Positions 9,981 through 20,420 of a stretch of DNA of 64,000 nucleotides are shown piece by piece. Under the pieces are notes generated by a model. That model was given only the letters and a program-made list of their open reading frames with translations. It was not told where the DNA came from and searched no databases. The stretch is from assembly GCF_014205135.1 (NCBI RefSeq), contig NZ_JACHMY010000001.1, positions 1,178,001-1,242,000 on the forward strand. Reading direction: 5' to 3'. The stretch's first letter is position 1, and every line of letters begins with the position of its first letter. Made by a program: the position numbers and the translations under genes. The stretch comes from Kribbella italica (GTDB lineage: Bacteria; Actinomycetota; Actinomycetes; Propionibacteriales; Kribbellaceae).

Positions 9981-10903
9981 TCCGGTTCGTACTCCGTCGC
10001 ATGCTGGCGGCCGTCCCGATCGGTCTGATCGTCACGCTGGGGGTCTTCGCGCTCGTCTTCGCGATGCCCGGAGACCCCCTGCGGGAACTGGCCGGTGACA
10101 AACCCATCCCGGCCGCGGTTCTGGCCGCGAAGCGTGCGCAGTTCCACCTCGACCAGCCGTTCATCGTCCAGTACCTGCTGTCGATGAAGGACATCCTGAC
10201 CGGCAACTTCGGTACGACGTTCGCCGGCGGCGACATCGCCGCCCAGCTGAAGCTGCGGATCCCGGTGACCCTGAAGCTGACGCTGCTGGCGAACGCCTTC
10301 CAGTGGACGCTCGGTCTGCTGTTCGGCATCTACGCGGGGTTCCGGCGCAACGGACTGGTCGACCGCTCGCTGCTGCTGATCACCCTGGTTCTGCTGGCGG
10401 TGCCGGGGCTGGTGGCCTACTTCGCCGCACAGTTCCTGTTCGGCGTGCAGCTGAAGTGGTTCCCGGTCTCCGGTGTGCTGGAGGGTTTCCCTCGCTCGTA
10501 CCTGCTGCCGGCGCTGGTGATCGGCCTGCTCGGATTCGCCGGGCTGGCGCGGCTGATGCGCACGTCGATCGTCGAGACGGTCAACGCGGACTTCGTCAAG
10601 ACCGCCCGGGCCAAGGGGCTGGGGGAGCAGCGCGTGCTGTGGCGGCACATCCTGCCCAACGCTCTGCTGCCGGTCGTCACCTTCATCGGGCTCGACCTGG
10701 CGGGCATGTTCGGCGGCGCGATCATCACCGAGTCGATCTTCAACCTGCCGGGGCTCGGTCAGTTCATGTTCCAGGCGATCAAGCTGAAGGAAGGTGGTGT
10801 CGTGGTGCTGCTGTCGACCCTGGCGTTCGTCTCCTACATCGTGATCAACCTCGCCGTCGACATCCTGTACGGCATCCTCGACCCGCGGGTGCGCAATGTC
10901 TGA
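9977..10903 (+). CDS. Peptide ABC transporter permease (DppB/OppB type)
   Basis: This inner-membrane permease of 308 residues has six predicted helices and the permease EAA loop VKTARAKGLGEQRVLWRHILPNAL. The N-terminus MIRFVLRRMLAAVPIGLIVTLGVF is typical of the OppB class. Its ATG overlaps the stop of the binding protein (ATGA) and its end overlaps the next permease by 8 bases, so all are coupled. Confidence 0.94.
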   Translation: MIRFVLRRMLAAVPIGLIVTLGVFALVFAMPGDPLRELAGDKPIPAAVLAAKRAQFHLDQPFIVQYLLSMKDILTGNFGTTFAGGDIAAQLKLRIPVTLKLTLLANAFQWTLGLLFGIYAGFRRNGLVDRSLLLITLVLLAVPGLVAYFAAQFLFGVQLKWFPVSGVLEGFPRSYLLPALVIGLLGFAGLARLMRTSIVETVNADFVKTARAKGLGEQRVLWRHILPNALLPVVTFIGLDLAGMFGGAIITESIFNLPGLGQFMFQAIKLKEGGVVVLLSTLAFVSYIVINLAVDILYGILDPRVRNV

Positions 10904-11792
10904 GGTGCAAGCGGTCGTCGGTGCGGAGACGCAGGACCTCGGTGACGGCCGGACCCTGTCGAACCGGGAGCTGCTACGGGCTCTGCTGCGCAAACCGCAG
11001 TTCGTACTGTGCTCCCTGATCCTGCTGGTGTTCTTCACGATGGCGGCACTCCCGCGGTTGTTCACGTCGGTGGACCCACGCTTGTGTGAACTGGCCAAGA
11101 GCCGCCAGCCACGGACCGGCGGCCATCCGTTCGGGTTCGACATCCAGGGCTGCGACTACTTCGCCAACGTCGTCTACGGCGCGCGCCCGTCGGTGCTGGT
11201 CAGCATCGTCGCGAGTCTCGGGGTCTTCCTGCTGGCCGGGACGTTCGGTCTGCTCGCCGGCTACTTCCCCGGATTCATCGACGGTCTGATCTCCCGCACC
11301 GCCGACGTGCTGTTCGCTGTCCCCGGTCTGGTGCTGCTGATCGTCATCCTGAACTCGGTGCCGAACCGGAGCATCTGGATCATCGTCGGCGTCATCCTGC
11401 TGATCGGCTGGCCGGGCGGCATGCGGCTGATGCGCTCGACGGTGTTCTCCGTGCGCAACCGGGAGTACGTGCTGGCCGCGCGTTCGGTCGGCGTACCACC
11501 GCTGCGGATTCTGCGCCGGCACGTGTTCCCGAACGCCATGGCACCGCTGCTGGCGATGACCACGCTCGGCATCGGCGGCATGGTCGGGCTCGAGGCGGCC
11601 TTGACCTTCCTCGGGGTGGGACTGCAGCCACCGTCGATCTCCTGGGGATCGCAGTTCGGTGTCGCGGCCTCCTACCGCGACACCCCGCACCTGTTCATCT
11701 GGCCGGCGCTGTTCATCTCGACGATGACGATCTCGTTCATGATCATCGGCGACTCGATCCGCGACGCCCTCGACCCGAAGTTGATGCGATGA
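10896..11792 (+). CDS. Peptide ABC transporter permease (DppC/OppC type)
   Basis: This second permease of the heterodimeric channel has 298 residues. It has the OppC-type cytoplasmic N-terminal segment, a first helix near residues 35-55, a periplasmic loop with two cysteines, and the EAA loop VLAARSVGVPPLRILRRHVFPNAM. It overlaps both neighbours (8 bases upstream, 4 downstream). Confidence 0.94.
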   Translation: MSEVQAVVGAETQDLGDGRTLSNRELLRALLRKPQFVLCSLILLVFFTMAALPRLFTSVDPRLCELAKSRQPRTGGHPFGFDIQGCDYFANVVYGARPSVLVSIVASLGVFLLAGTFGLLAGYFPGFIDGLISRTADVLFAVPGLVLLIVILNSVPNRSIWIIVGVILLIGWPGGMRLMRSTVFSVRNREYVLAARSVGVPPLRILRRHVFPNAMAPLLAMTTLGIGGMVGLEAALTFLGVGLQPPSISWGSQFGVAASYRDTPHLFIWPALFISTMTISFMIIGDSIRDALDPKLMR

Positions 11793-12787
11793 AGAGCACG
11801 GGCGAAGTGCTGTTGCAGGTGGAGGATCTGAGTGTCGAGTTCGACACTCCGCAGGGGACCGTGCGGGCGGTCGACGGGGTGTCGTGGGAGGTGCATGCGG
11901 GGGAGACGCTCGCGATCCTGGGGGAGTCGGGGTCGGGGAAGTCGGTCTCGACGCAGGCACTGACCGGGATCCTGGAGATGCCGCCGGGGCGGATCGTGTC
12001 CGGTACGGCGAAGTACCGCGGTGAGGACCTGATCGCGATGTCGGTGAAGGAGCGCCGCAGGATCGTCGGCGACCGGATCACGATGGTCTTCCAGGACTCG
12101 CTGTCCGCGCTCAACCCGGTGCAGTCGGTCGGCCGGCAGATCGCCGAGTGCTACCGGGTGCACCGCGGGATGTCCAGGAGCGACGCGATGAAGCAGGCCG
12201 CGCGGATGCTCGACCAGGTGCGGATCCCGGCCGCGGCCAAGCGGGTCAACGACTACCCGCACGAGTTCTCCGGCGGCATGCGGCAGCGTGTGATGCTCGC
12301 GATGGCGCTCGCGCTCGACCCCGACGTGCTGATCGCGGACGAGCCGACGACGGCGCTCGACGTCACCGTGCAGGCGCAGATCCTGGAGCTGATCGCGGAG
12401 CTGCAGGCCGAGCGCGACATGGGCGTCGTCCTGATCACCCACGACCTCGGCGTGGTCGCGGACGTCGCCGACAACGTCGTGGTGATGTACGCCGGCCACG
12501 TGGTCGAGCGGGCCGCGACGGCCGCCGCGCTCGAGCAGCCGATGCACCCGTACACCGAGGGACTGCTCGGCTCGATGCCGTCGGCGGACCTCAAGGGCCA
12601 AGAGTTGCCGACGATTCCCGGTACGCCGCCGTCGCTGCGCGCGATCCCGTCCGGCTGCGCGTTCCGGACGCGATGCAAAATCGCGATCGACGAGTGCTCG
12701 CACGAGGTCCCACCGCTGCTGACCGTCGCGCCCGGCCGCGACGCGGCCTGCATCCGCCGTACTGTGTTGAAGGAGGCCGTCGGATGA
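11789..12787 (+). CDS. Peptide ABC transporter ATPase (DppD/OppD type)
   Basis: This cytoplasmic ATPase of 332 residues has Walker A GESGSGKS, signature FSGGMRQRV and Walker [13 protein letters not shown]. Its C-terminal oligopeptide-transporter extension has the cysteine pattern [14 protein letters not shown], seen in OppD/DppD proteins that carry an iron-sulfur-like or structural site. ATG and stop codons overlap with both flanking genes by 4 bases. Confidence 0.94.
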   Translation: MKSTGEVLLQVEDLSVEFDTPQGTVRAVDGVSWEVHAGETLAILGESGSGKSVSTQALTGILEMPPGRIVSGTAKYRGEDLIAMSVKERRRIVGDRITMVFQDSLSALNPVQSVGRQIAECYRVHRGMSRSDAMKQAARMLDQVRIPAAAKRVNDYPHEFSGGMRQRVMLAMALALDPDVLIADEPTTALDVTVQAQILELIAELQAERDMGVVLITHDLGVVADVADNVVVMYAGHVVERAATAAALEQPMHPYTEGLLGSMPSADLKGQELPTIPGTPPSLRAIPSGCAFRTRCKIAIDECSHEVPPLLTVAPGRDAACIRRTVLKEAVG

Positions 12788-13791
12788 GCGACGAGTTGCT
12801 CGTAGCAACGAATCTGGTGAAGCACTACGACATCAGTCCGGCGTTGTCCTTCGGGACCAAGACGCTGGTCCGGGCGGTCGACGGTGTGGATCTCGTACTG
12901 CGCAAGGGCGAGTCGCTCGGCATCGTCGGCGAGTCCGGCTGCGGCAAGTCGACGCTGGTCCGGCTGCTGGCCGCCCTGGAGAAACCGACCGAGGGTGAAC
13001 TCCGGTACGACGGAGTCGACGTCGCCGGGCTGAAGGGCCGCGCGCTGCGGCGCTGGCGACGCAACGTCCAGGTCGTCTTCCAGGACCCGTACTCGAGCCT
13101 GAACCCGCGGATGCGCGTCGGCGAGATCGTCGCCGAGCCGCTTGAGGTCCACCCTGACGTCTCCAAGGGCCTGGACATCCGCAAACGGGTCCGCGAACTG
13201 CTGGAGCTGGTCGGTCTGCGGGCCGAGGACGAGACGAAGTTCCCGCACCAGTTCTCCGGGGGCCAGCGGCAACGGATCGGGATCGCGCGCGCGATCGCGC
13301 TCAACCCCGACGTACTGCTCTGCGACGAACCCGTGTCGGCGCTCGACCTTTCCGTCCAGGCGCAAGTGGTCAACCTGCTGATGCGGCTGCAGCGTGAGCT
13401 CGGGCTGAGCATCATCTTCGTGGCGCACGACCTGTCGGTGGTCCGGCACGTGTCCGACCGGGTGGCCGTGATGTACCTCGGCAAGGTCGCCGAGCTGGGG
13501 CAGCACCACGAGGTGTACGACGTACCGGCGCACCCTTACACACAAGCGCTTCTGTCGGCCGAGCCCGGTCTGGCCCGGGCCGGTGGACGCCGGCGGATCG
13601 TGCTCGCCGGCGACCCGCCGTCGCCGGTGTCGCCGCCGTCCGGGTGCCGGTTCCACACGCGGTGCCTGCAGGCCGAGGCGAAGTGCTCGGTCGACGTACC
13701 GGAGTTGCGGGTGATCGAGTCGAGTCAGCACGTGGCGTGCCACTTCGCCGAAAAAGCGCAGGCGAGTTTCGCCGCGGGCGTGGCATCCTGA
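12784..13791 (+). CDS. Peptide ABC transporter ATPase (DppF/OppF type)
   Basis: This is the second ATPase of the importer, 335 residues, starting [16 protein letters not shown] at the ATG that overlaps the upstream stop. Walker A is GESGCGKST, the signature [10 protein letters not shown] and Walker [13 protein letters not shown]. The C-terminal extension has [14 protein letters not shown]. Last gene of the importer operon; the acetyltransferase gene follows after 4 bases and may be co-transcribed. Confidence 0.94.
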   Translation: MSDELLVATNLVKHYDISPALSFGTKTLVRAVDGVDLVLRKGESLGIVGESGCGKSTLVRLLAALEKPTEGELRYDGVDVAGLKGRALRRWRRNVQVVFQDPYSSLNPRMRVGEIVAEPLEVHPDVSKGLDIRKRVRELLELVGLRAEDETKFPHQFSGGQRQRIGIARAIALNPDVLLCDEPVSALDLSVQAQVVNLLMRLQRELGLSIIFVAHDLSVVRHVSDRVAVMYLGKVAELGQHHEVYDVPAHPYTQALLSAEPGLARAGGRRRIVLAGDPPSPVSPPSGCRFHTRCLQAEAKCSVDVPELRVIESSQHVACHFAEKAQASFAAGVAS

Positions 13792-13795
13792 CCGC

Positions 13796-14236
13796 GTGCG
13801 AGTGCTGATCGAGCCGCGACCGCGGGACGACCTGGGGCTGGTGCTGCTGCTCGACCTGGCGCTGAAGGAGCTCTTCACCCGCTACCCGGCGAGTACGTCG
13901 CACCCGGTCGATCCCGCCACGTCCTTCTTGGTTGCCGACCACAAGGGTGACGCGGTCGGCTGCATCGGTCTGCTGCCGGTGGTCGCCGGGGTCGGCGAGA
14001 TCAAACGCATGTACGTCCGCCCCGACCAGCGCGGCCAGGGCATCGCCCGCTGGCTGCTCGGCTCGGCCGAGGCCCTGGCCCGGCACCGCGGCGCGAGCTC
14101 GCTCCGGCTCGCCACCGGGAGCCGTCAGCCCGAGGCGATCCGCTTGTACGAGTCGCTGAACTACCGGCCGGCCCCGGCGTACGGGAAGTACGTCCACGAG
14201 CCCACGGCTCTGTGTTACGCCAAGTCGCTGAACTGA
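13796..14236 (+). CDS. GNAT family N-acetyltransferase
   Basis: This cytoplasmic acetyl-CoA-dependent acyltransferase has 146 residues. The acetyl-CoA-binding motif A is [18 protein letters not shown], and motif B is near [13 protein letters not shown]. It starts at GTG 4 bases after the transporter operon, so it may travel with it; a CATCCT six bases upstream of the start could also be a weak leaderless promoter. The substrate is unknown. Confidence 0.88.
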   Translation: MRVLIEPRPRDDLGLVLLLDLALKELFTRYPASTSHPVDPATSFLVADHKGDAVGCIGLLPVVAGVGEIKRMYVRPDQRGQGIARWLLGSAEALARHRGASSLRLATGSRQPEAIRLYESLNYRPAPAYGKYVHEPTALCYAKSLN

Positions 14237-15037
<801 letters not shown>

Positions 15038-15107
15038 GTCGTCGGGTGATGACAACACCTCGTTGGACGGTGGGGCCTGGCGCCTCGGCCGGCGGAGCGG
15101 TCGCCCG

Positions 15108-15548
15108 ATGACCGCCAAGCGGGTCGTGGTCGTGATCGCGGTCGTCTTCGTCGCGTACGCCGTGCTGCTCGGCTGGCGCGGCGTGCTGCTGATCGGCACC
15201 GGCGACCCCATCGCGGTCGGCCTGGGGATCGCCGTGCTGGTGATCCCGCTGGTCGGGCTGTACCTGGTCTGGCGGGAGCTGCAGTTCGGTCGTCGTACGG
15301 AGGCGCTGGCCCAGGAGCTCGACCTCGAAGGCGGCCTCCCGGTCGACGACCTCCCGCGCCGCCCGTCCGGCCGGATCGAGCGCTCGGCCGCGGACGCCGC
15401 GTTCGCGCAGTACCAGTCCGAGGTCGAGGCCGCACCGGCCGATTGGCGCACGTGGTTCCGGCTGTCGACGGCGTACGACGCGGCGGGAGACCGCCGCAGA
15501 GCCCGCGCCGCCATGCGCACGGCCATCGCTCATTATGACCACACGTGA
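15108..15548 (+). CDS. Small membrane protein with TPR-like tail
   Basis: This 146-residue protein has two N-terminal membrane segments (about 5-25 and 35-58, separated by a short loop) and a soluble helical tail (ADWRTWFRLSTAYDAAGDRRRARAAMRTA) that reads like one TPR hairpin. Genes of this kind commonly sit just after dapB in actinomycetes. The ATG at 15108 follows GGCGGAG. Function unknown. Confidence 0.8.
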   Translation: MTAKRVVVVIAVVFVAYAVLLGWRGVLLIGTGDPIAVGLGIAVLVIPLVGLYLVWRELQFGRRTEALAQELDLEGGLPVDDLPRRPSGRIERSAADAAFAQYQSEVEAAPADWRTWFRLSTAYDAAGDRRRARAAMRTAIAHYDHT

Positions 15549-15604
15549 CCGGAGCACCCGCCGAGCCGGAGGCGAGGCCAAAAGCACAGAACAAGCAGGT
15601 GTTT

Positions 15605-15643
15605 GAACTGGCTGGTACCTGGGAGTTGGCTGGGAACTGGCTG
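15605..15643 (+). repeat. Direct repeats in the promoter region of the STAND regulator
   Basis: GAACTGGCTG occurs at 15605-15614 and 15634-15643, 29 bases apart (about three helical turns), with a near copy GAGTTGGCTG at 15623-15632 between them. A possible -10 TATTTT lies at 15674-15679. They could be binding sites for the regulator encoded next, but this is inference. Confidence 0.5.
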
Positions 15644-15734
15644 TAGTGGGCGACAACCCACCCGCGATGCGGCTATTTTCAGGGGGTGCGCGGTAACCGC
15701 CGCGTACGGGTCGGAGACTGGGTGGAGCCGTCCT

Positions 15735-18227
15735 GTGCCGTCTGACGGGTCTCGCCGCGGCTCGGACGACGTTCGCACCACGGGTTTCGGTGATCTGTTG
15801 CGCCGGCACCGGCGAGAGGCCGGGCTGTCGCAGGAGGGGCTGGCGGAGCTCGCGGGGGTGAGTGTCGACGCGATCGCGGCCCTCGAAAGAGGTCGTCGCC
15901 GGGCGCCCAGGCCGCACACGCTGAGGTTGCTCGGGGACGCTCTCCAGCTCGGCGCGCCCGATCGGGCCCAGCTCGCAGCGGCGGCCCGACGCGACGGCGA
16001 CAGCCCGCGCTCGACGCTGCGGCCCCCGCCGGTCCCGGCGAACCAGCTGATCGGCCGTTCCACCGAGCTGACCGAGACCGGCCGTCTGGTAGGCGAGCGG
16101 GTGACCCGGCTGCTCACGCTGAGTGGGCCGGGCGGTGTCGGCAAGACCCAGCTCGCGCTCGCGCTGGCCGGTGGGATCGGGCACAAGTTCGAGGACGGCG
16201 TGTGCTGGGTGCCGCTGGCGCCGATCGCCGATCCGGCCGCGGTCGCCCCGACCGTCGCGACCGCGACCGGGCTGCACCCGCTCGACGGCGCGCGCCTGGT
16301 CGACGAGATCGCCGAGCTGGTCGGGCGGCGCAAGATCCTGCTCGTCCTGGACAACTGCGAGCACGTCGTCGCCGACGCGGCGCAGGTCTGCGGCGTCCTG
16401 CTGGAGTCCTGCCCGAACCTGTCGATCCTCGCGACCAGTCGCGAGCTGCTCCGGGTTCCCGGCGAGAGCGTGTACGTCGTACCGCCGCTGGCCCTGCCGG
16501 AGCTGGAGCAGCAGCCCGACGCGTCGCCGGCCGTCCGGTTGTTCGTCGACCGGGCCACGGCCCGCGGCAACGCACCGCGGGAGCAGATCGAGCAGGTGGC
16601 GAGGGTGGTCCGCCGGCTGGAGGGCATGCCGCTCGCGATCGAGCTGGCCGCGGCCCGGACCAACGTGCTGACCGTCGAGGAGCTGGCGACCGAGCTGGAG
16701 ACGTCGTTCGGCATCCTGGCCGGCGGTGCCAGTACGGCGGGACCGCGGCAGCAGTCGCTGGAGGGTGCGATCGGCTGGAGCTACGAGCTGCTGACCGCGC
16801 CGGAGCGCGAACTGTTCGCCGAGCTGTCGGTCTTCGTCGGCGGCTGGACGCTCAACGCGGCCGCCGCCGTTCTGACCGGTACGACGACGCCCGGTCCGCG
16901 GGAGCGCGCCGAGACGCTCGACCTGATCAGTCGCCTGGTCGACAAGTCGCTGATCCGGGTCAGCCGCGACGGCGGGATCGGGCGGTACGACATGCTCGCG
17001 GTGATCCGCGAGTACGCCGCCGACCGGCTCGCGGCGAGCGGGCGGGCCGAGGAGGTCGCGCGCAACCACGCGACGTTCTACCTCAGCCTGGCCGAGGAGG
17101 CCGAGACCAACCTGCGCGGCGCGAACCAGGGCGCCTGGCTCGACCGTCTCGAAGGCGAGCTGGACAACCTGCGCGCCGCGATGAGCTGGTCGCTGCGGAC
17201 GGAGTCGAGCGCCGAGGCGATCCGGCTGGCCGGCGGGCTCTGGCTGTTCTGCTACCTGCGCGGTCACTACGCCGAAGGCGGCGGCTGGCTGGAACGCGCG
17301 CTCGCCCTGGTCGACGGCGAGCCCGAGCTGCAGGCCGCGAAGGCGAAAGCAGAGCTCGGCGCGGGCATGCTGGCCTTCCTCCAGTGCGAGTACGACGTCG
17401 CGACCGCGCGCCTGGAGTCGTCGCTCGCGCAGTACAAGAAGCTCGACGACACCGCCGGTACGGCGCTGGTGATGCAGCGGCTCGGCGGGGTCGCGCGCGA
17501 GCGGGGCGACTACCTGACCGCCGAGAACCTGCACTGCCAGAGCTACGACCTGTTCGAGAGTCTCGGCGATCGTGCCGGGATGGCGTGGGCGCACAACCAG
17601 CTCGGCTTCGTCGCCTGGCTGCGCGGCGACCTCGAGATCGCGGCCCGGCGCTGCAAGCGGGCGCGGGACAGCTTCCGGACGGTCGGCGACGGCGAAGGGC
17701 TGGCCTGGTCGCTGATCAGCCTCGGCACGATCGCGCAGTACGGCGGCAAGCTGGTCGAGGCCGAGGAACTGCTGCAGGAGAGCCTGGCGCTGTCGCAACG
17801 ACTCGGCTATCGCGAGGGCGTCGCCTGGTCGCTCAACCAGCTCGGCATCGTGGAACGGCGGCGCGGCCTGACCGAGCGGGCGGTTCATCTGCTCGACGAG
17901 AGCCTGGCCGAGCATCGCGACCTGGGGGACCGCTGGCGGTCGGCGAGTGTGCTGGAGGAGCTGGCAACAGTCGCGCAGGAGCGGAAGCGCACGGAGTACG
18001 CCGCGTTCCTGCTCGGCGCGGCCGACGGGATCCGTGAGGTGATCGGAGCGCCGATCCCGGAGATCGAGAAGGCCGACCGCGCGGCCACCCGGCGCGCGAT
18101 CGAGGAGACGCTCGACCGGCGAGCGTTCCGCGCGGCCTGGGCCGCGGGCCGGGCGACCCCGCTGTCGGCGGTCGCCGACGGCTACCCAGGCCCATCAGCA
18201 GCCCCGGACCGCTCGACCCGGCTCTAG
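15735..18227 (+). CDS. XRE-type HTH / STAND NTPase / TPR transcriptional regulator
   Basis: A large cytoplasmic regulator of about 830 residues. It has an N-terminal XRE helix-turn-helix (FGDLLRRHRREAGLSQEGLAELAGVS, about residues 15-70) and a STAND/NB-ARC-like NTPase with Walker A GPGGVGKTQ (about residue 130) and Walker B ILLVLDNCEH (about 200). A winged-helix region follows, then a C-terminal array of TPR-like helices up to residue 780. STAND regulators are switches opened by ligand or partner binding to the repeats (family knowledge). The start is uncertain; GTG 15735 is the in-frame choice just before the HTH. A Tat-exported protein follows 145 bases downstream. Confidence 0.87.
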   Translation: MPSDGSRRGSDDVRTTGFGDLLRRHRREAGLSQEGLAELAGVSVDAIAALERGRRRAPRPHTLRLLGDALQLGAPDRAQLAAAARRDGDSPRSTLRPPPVPANQLIGRSTELTETGRLVGERVTRLLTLSGPGGVGKTQLALALAGGIGHKFEDGVCWVPLAPIADPAAVAPTVATATGLHPLDGARLVDEIAELVGRRKILLVLDNCEHVVADAAQVCGVLLESCPNLSILATSRELLRVPGESVYVVPPLALPELEQQPDASPAVRLFVDRATARGNAPREQIEQVARVVRRLEGMPLAIELAAARTNVLTVEELATELETSFGILAGGASTAGPRQQSLEGAIGWSYELLTAPERELFAELSVFVGGWTLNAAAAVLTGTTTPGPRERAETLDLISRLVDKSLIRVSRDGGIGRYDMLAVIREYAADRLAASGRAEEVARNHATFYLSLAEEAETNLRGANQGAWLDRLEGELDNLRAAMSWSLRTESSAEAIRLAGGLWLFCYLRGHYAEGGGWLERALALVDGEPELQAAKAKAELGAGMLAFLQCEYDVATARLESSLAQYKKLDDTAGTALVMQRLGGVARERGDYLTAENLHCQSYDLFESLGDRAGMAWAHNQLGFVAWLRGDLEIAARRCKRARDSFRTVGDGEGLAWSLISLGTIAQYGGKLVEAEELLQESLALSQRLGYREGVAWSLNQLGIVERRRGLTERAVHLLDESLAEHRDLGDRWRSASVLEELATVAQERKRTEYAAFLLGAADGIREVIGAPIPEIEKADRAATRRAIEETLDRRAFRAAWAAGRATPLSAVADGYPGPSAAPDRSTRL

Positions 18228-18299
18228 CCTGTCGTCGATCCGCACCTCGCCAGTTTCTCTCAAGTAGTTCCACCCGACGGGATTTTGTTCCAGCGACTC

Positions 18300-18313
18300 G
18301 GCAAACGCTTGCC
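18300..18313. promoter_or_regulatory. LacI-type operator candidate before the beta-helix gene
   Basis: GGCAAACGCTTGCC is an even palindrome centred on CG with only one mismatched pair, 60 bases before the start of the exported beta-helix gene. This is the standard layout of LacI-family sites controlling carbohydrate genes. No LacI gene is adjacent; the one at 40158 is not known to act here. Confidence 0.5.
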
Positions 18314-18372
18314 AAGCTTCTGTGGATGACCTCAGACTGTGCCTCCTGATCCGCCCATCAGGAAGGTGTTCG

Positions 18373-19950
18373 ATGACGAGACAGTTCAGCCGGCGCAGCG
18401 TGCTCGGCGCCGGAGGCGCCATCGTCGGGGGAGTGGCGCTGGGAACCCGCAGCGCCGAGGCGACCGGCCTCTGGCAGTCCGACCTGGTCCGGTACGACGC
18501 GCGCTACCGCCTGGTCTACCGCGAGGACGGCGAAGGCAACCGCATCCCCGACTTCAGCCATGCCGGCTACCACCACGGCGACCGCCCGATCCCGCACGTC
18601 CGGACCGTCAAGACCGTGCGACCGGTCGAGGGTGACAACACCGCCCACCTCCAGGCTGCCCTGGACGAGGTCGGCGCCCTGCCGCTCGCGCGCCGCGGCG
18701 CCGTACTGCTTGCTCCAGGCAATTATCCGGTGGCCGGCACGCTCCGGGTGAACCGGTCCGGGGTGGTGCTGCGCGGTTCTGGTGACGGCGCCGACCCGCG
18801 CCGGGACACGATCATCCAGGCGACCGGCAACACGCCGGTGGCGCGCGACGTCGTCGTACTGGGTGGTGGAGGACCGGCGGGTGGTTGGCGCGGTGAGGTG
18901 CCCGGGACGCGGACCGACATCACCTCGGACTGGGTGAAGGTCGGGGCGCGCTCGTTCGAGGTCGCCGACGCGAGCGGGCTGCGGCGCGGCGACAACATCG
19001 TCATGATCCATCCGTGCACCGAGGCCTGGCTGGCCGCGGTCGACCACGGCGGGACGGCGACCGACGCGGGCTGGACCGTCGACAGCCAGCCGATCACCTA
19101 CAACCGCCGGATCACCGGGATCCGCGGGACCACGGTCACTGTCGACGTGCCGGTGTTCGAGCACCTGCGGCGCGATCGCGCGCAGTCGTACCTGTACGTC
19201 TGGGACCGGGCCGGGCTGGTGACCGAGGTCGGCGTGGAGAAGCTGCGGATCGACATCCAGTTCGCGGGTGATCCGGATGTCGACGAGGCGCACGCGTGGG
19301 TCGCGGTCAAGGTCCGGCAGGTCGAGGACGCCTGGGTGCGGGACAGCACGTTCCTGCACTTCGCGAAGGCCGGCGTCGAGACCACCGAGGCGACGCGGGT
19401 GACCGTGCGGGACTGCAGCGCGCTCGATCCGGCGTCGGTCGTGACCGGCGGGCTGCGCTACAACTTCAACTGCGAGGCGTTCTCGCAGCAGGTGCTGTTC
19501 GTGGACTGTCACGCGACGAAGGCGCGGCACGCGTTCATCTCGAACGGCGCGAGCAGCGCGTCGGGGATCGTGTTCCTGCGCGGTACGTCGGTCGGTGCGC
19601 TCGCGTCGAGCGAGGGGCACCGGCGGTGGAGCCAGGGGCTGCTGTGGGACAACTTCGTCGACCGCGAGCCGAAGGTCGACCTGGTGCTCGGGATCTACAA
19701 CCGCGGCGACTACGGGACCGGTCACGGATGGGCGACGTCGCACTCGGTGGGCTGGAACTGCGATACCGGGGCCGCGCAACTCGTCGTACAGAAACCGCCG
19801 ACGGCGCAGAACTACGCGATCGGGTGCCGGGGTGTGATCACCGGGGACGGGCCGTTCGAGCAGCCCGCCGGATACATCGAGGGAGCGAACCGGCCGGGGT
19901 TGTTCCCGCGGTCGCTCTACCAGGCGCAGTACCTGGACCGGCAGCGCTGA
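18373..19950 (+). CDS. Tat-exported right-handed beta-helix (pectate-lyase-like) protein
   Basis: This exported protein of 525 residues has a twin-arginine signal SRRSVLGAGG at residues 6-15. After it comes a DNTAHLQAALDEV segment, which is typical of the pectate-lyase superfamily N-terminus, then a long repetitive beta-helix-like body (VKVRQVEDAWVRDSTFLHFAKAGVETTEATRVTVRDCSA and similar). A carbohydrate-active role is plausible, supported by the LacI-type palindrome upstream, but no catalytic residues could be assigned. It starts at ATG 18373 with AGGAAGG upstream. Confidence 0.8.
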   Translation: MTRQFSRRSVLGAGGAIVGGVALGTRSAEATGLWQSDLVRYDARYRLVYREDGEGNRIPDFSHAGYHHGDRPIPHVRTVKTVRPVEGDNTAHLQAALDEVGALPLARRGAVLLAPGNYPVAGTLRVNRSGVVLRGSGDGADPRRDTIIQATGNTPVARDVVVLGGGGPAGGWRGEVPGTRTDITSDWVKVGARSFEVADASGLRRGDNIVMIHPCTEAWLAAVDHGGTATDAGWTVDSQPITYNRRITGIRGTTVTVDVPVFEHLRRDRAQSYLYVWDRAGLVTEVGVEKLRIDIQFAGDPDVDEAHAWVAVKVRQVEDAWVRDSTFLHFAKAGVETTEATRVTVRDCSALDPASVVTGGLRYNFNCEAFSQQVLFVDCHATKARHAFISNGASSASGIVFLRGTSVGALASSEGHRRWSQGLLWDNFVDREPKVDLVLGIYNRGDYGTGHGWATSHSVGWNCDTGAAQLVVQKPPTAQNYAIGCRGVITGDGPFEQPAGYIEGANRPGLFPRSLYQAQYLDRQR

Positions 19951-20420
19951 GGTGTGACAGCCGGATCCCGGCTGGTGCGTCCACCAGGGCGCACCACCCG
20001 GGCCGGTGGATCGGAGACGACCGCCCCGCCGTCTCCGACACCTGGCCTCGCGAGGCACCACGACCTGGGGGATCGAAGGTACCCCGCGAGGGACTCGCAA
20101 CACGGGACGGACGCCGCACGTACGAAGCCCGGCCGGCTGTGGTTCTCTGTCTGACCCCCCAGGCAGTCCCCCCACCCTCACAGCCGGCCGAAGCCACGTC
20201 GGCGGTGTCCCCCTCCGGTCGAGCCCTCCCGGTCGGCCTTCGGGTTTCCCGCGTTGACTCAAGGTTGTCGCGGTCACGCTGCGTCGCACAGGGACGCAAC
20301 CCTGACATCGCCCTGACAAAGCGGTTCTGACAACGAAAGCCCGGTCCGGATTTCGCGGATTGTGACGGAAAGCTGGCGGTCCGTGCCGGAAATTGCGGTG
20401 ATTTGCCGGGGCGAGTGGCG
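19951..20420. other. Intergenic stretch between convergent genes, hairpins only
   Basis: These 470 bases hold no convincing gene. Two small hairpins follow the beta-helix gene directly: AGCCGG-ATC-CCGGCT (19959-19973) and GGTGCG...CGCACC (19974-19995), a plausible terminator. Further on TGCGTC-N7-GACGCA lies near 20279-20297. Nothing else was recognised. Confidence 0.5.
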
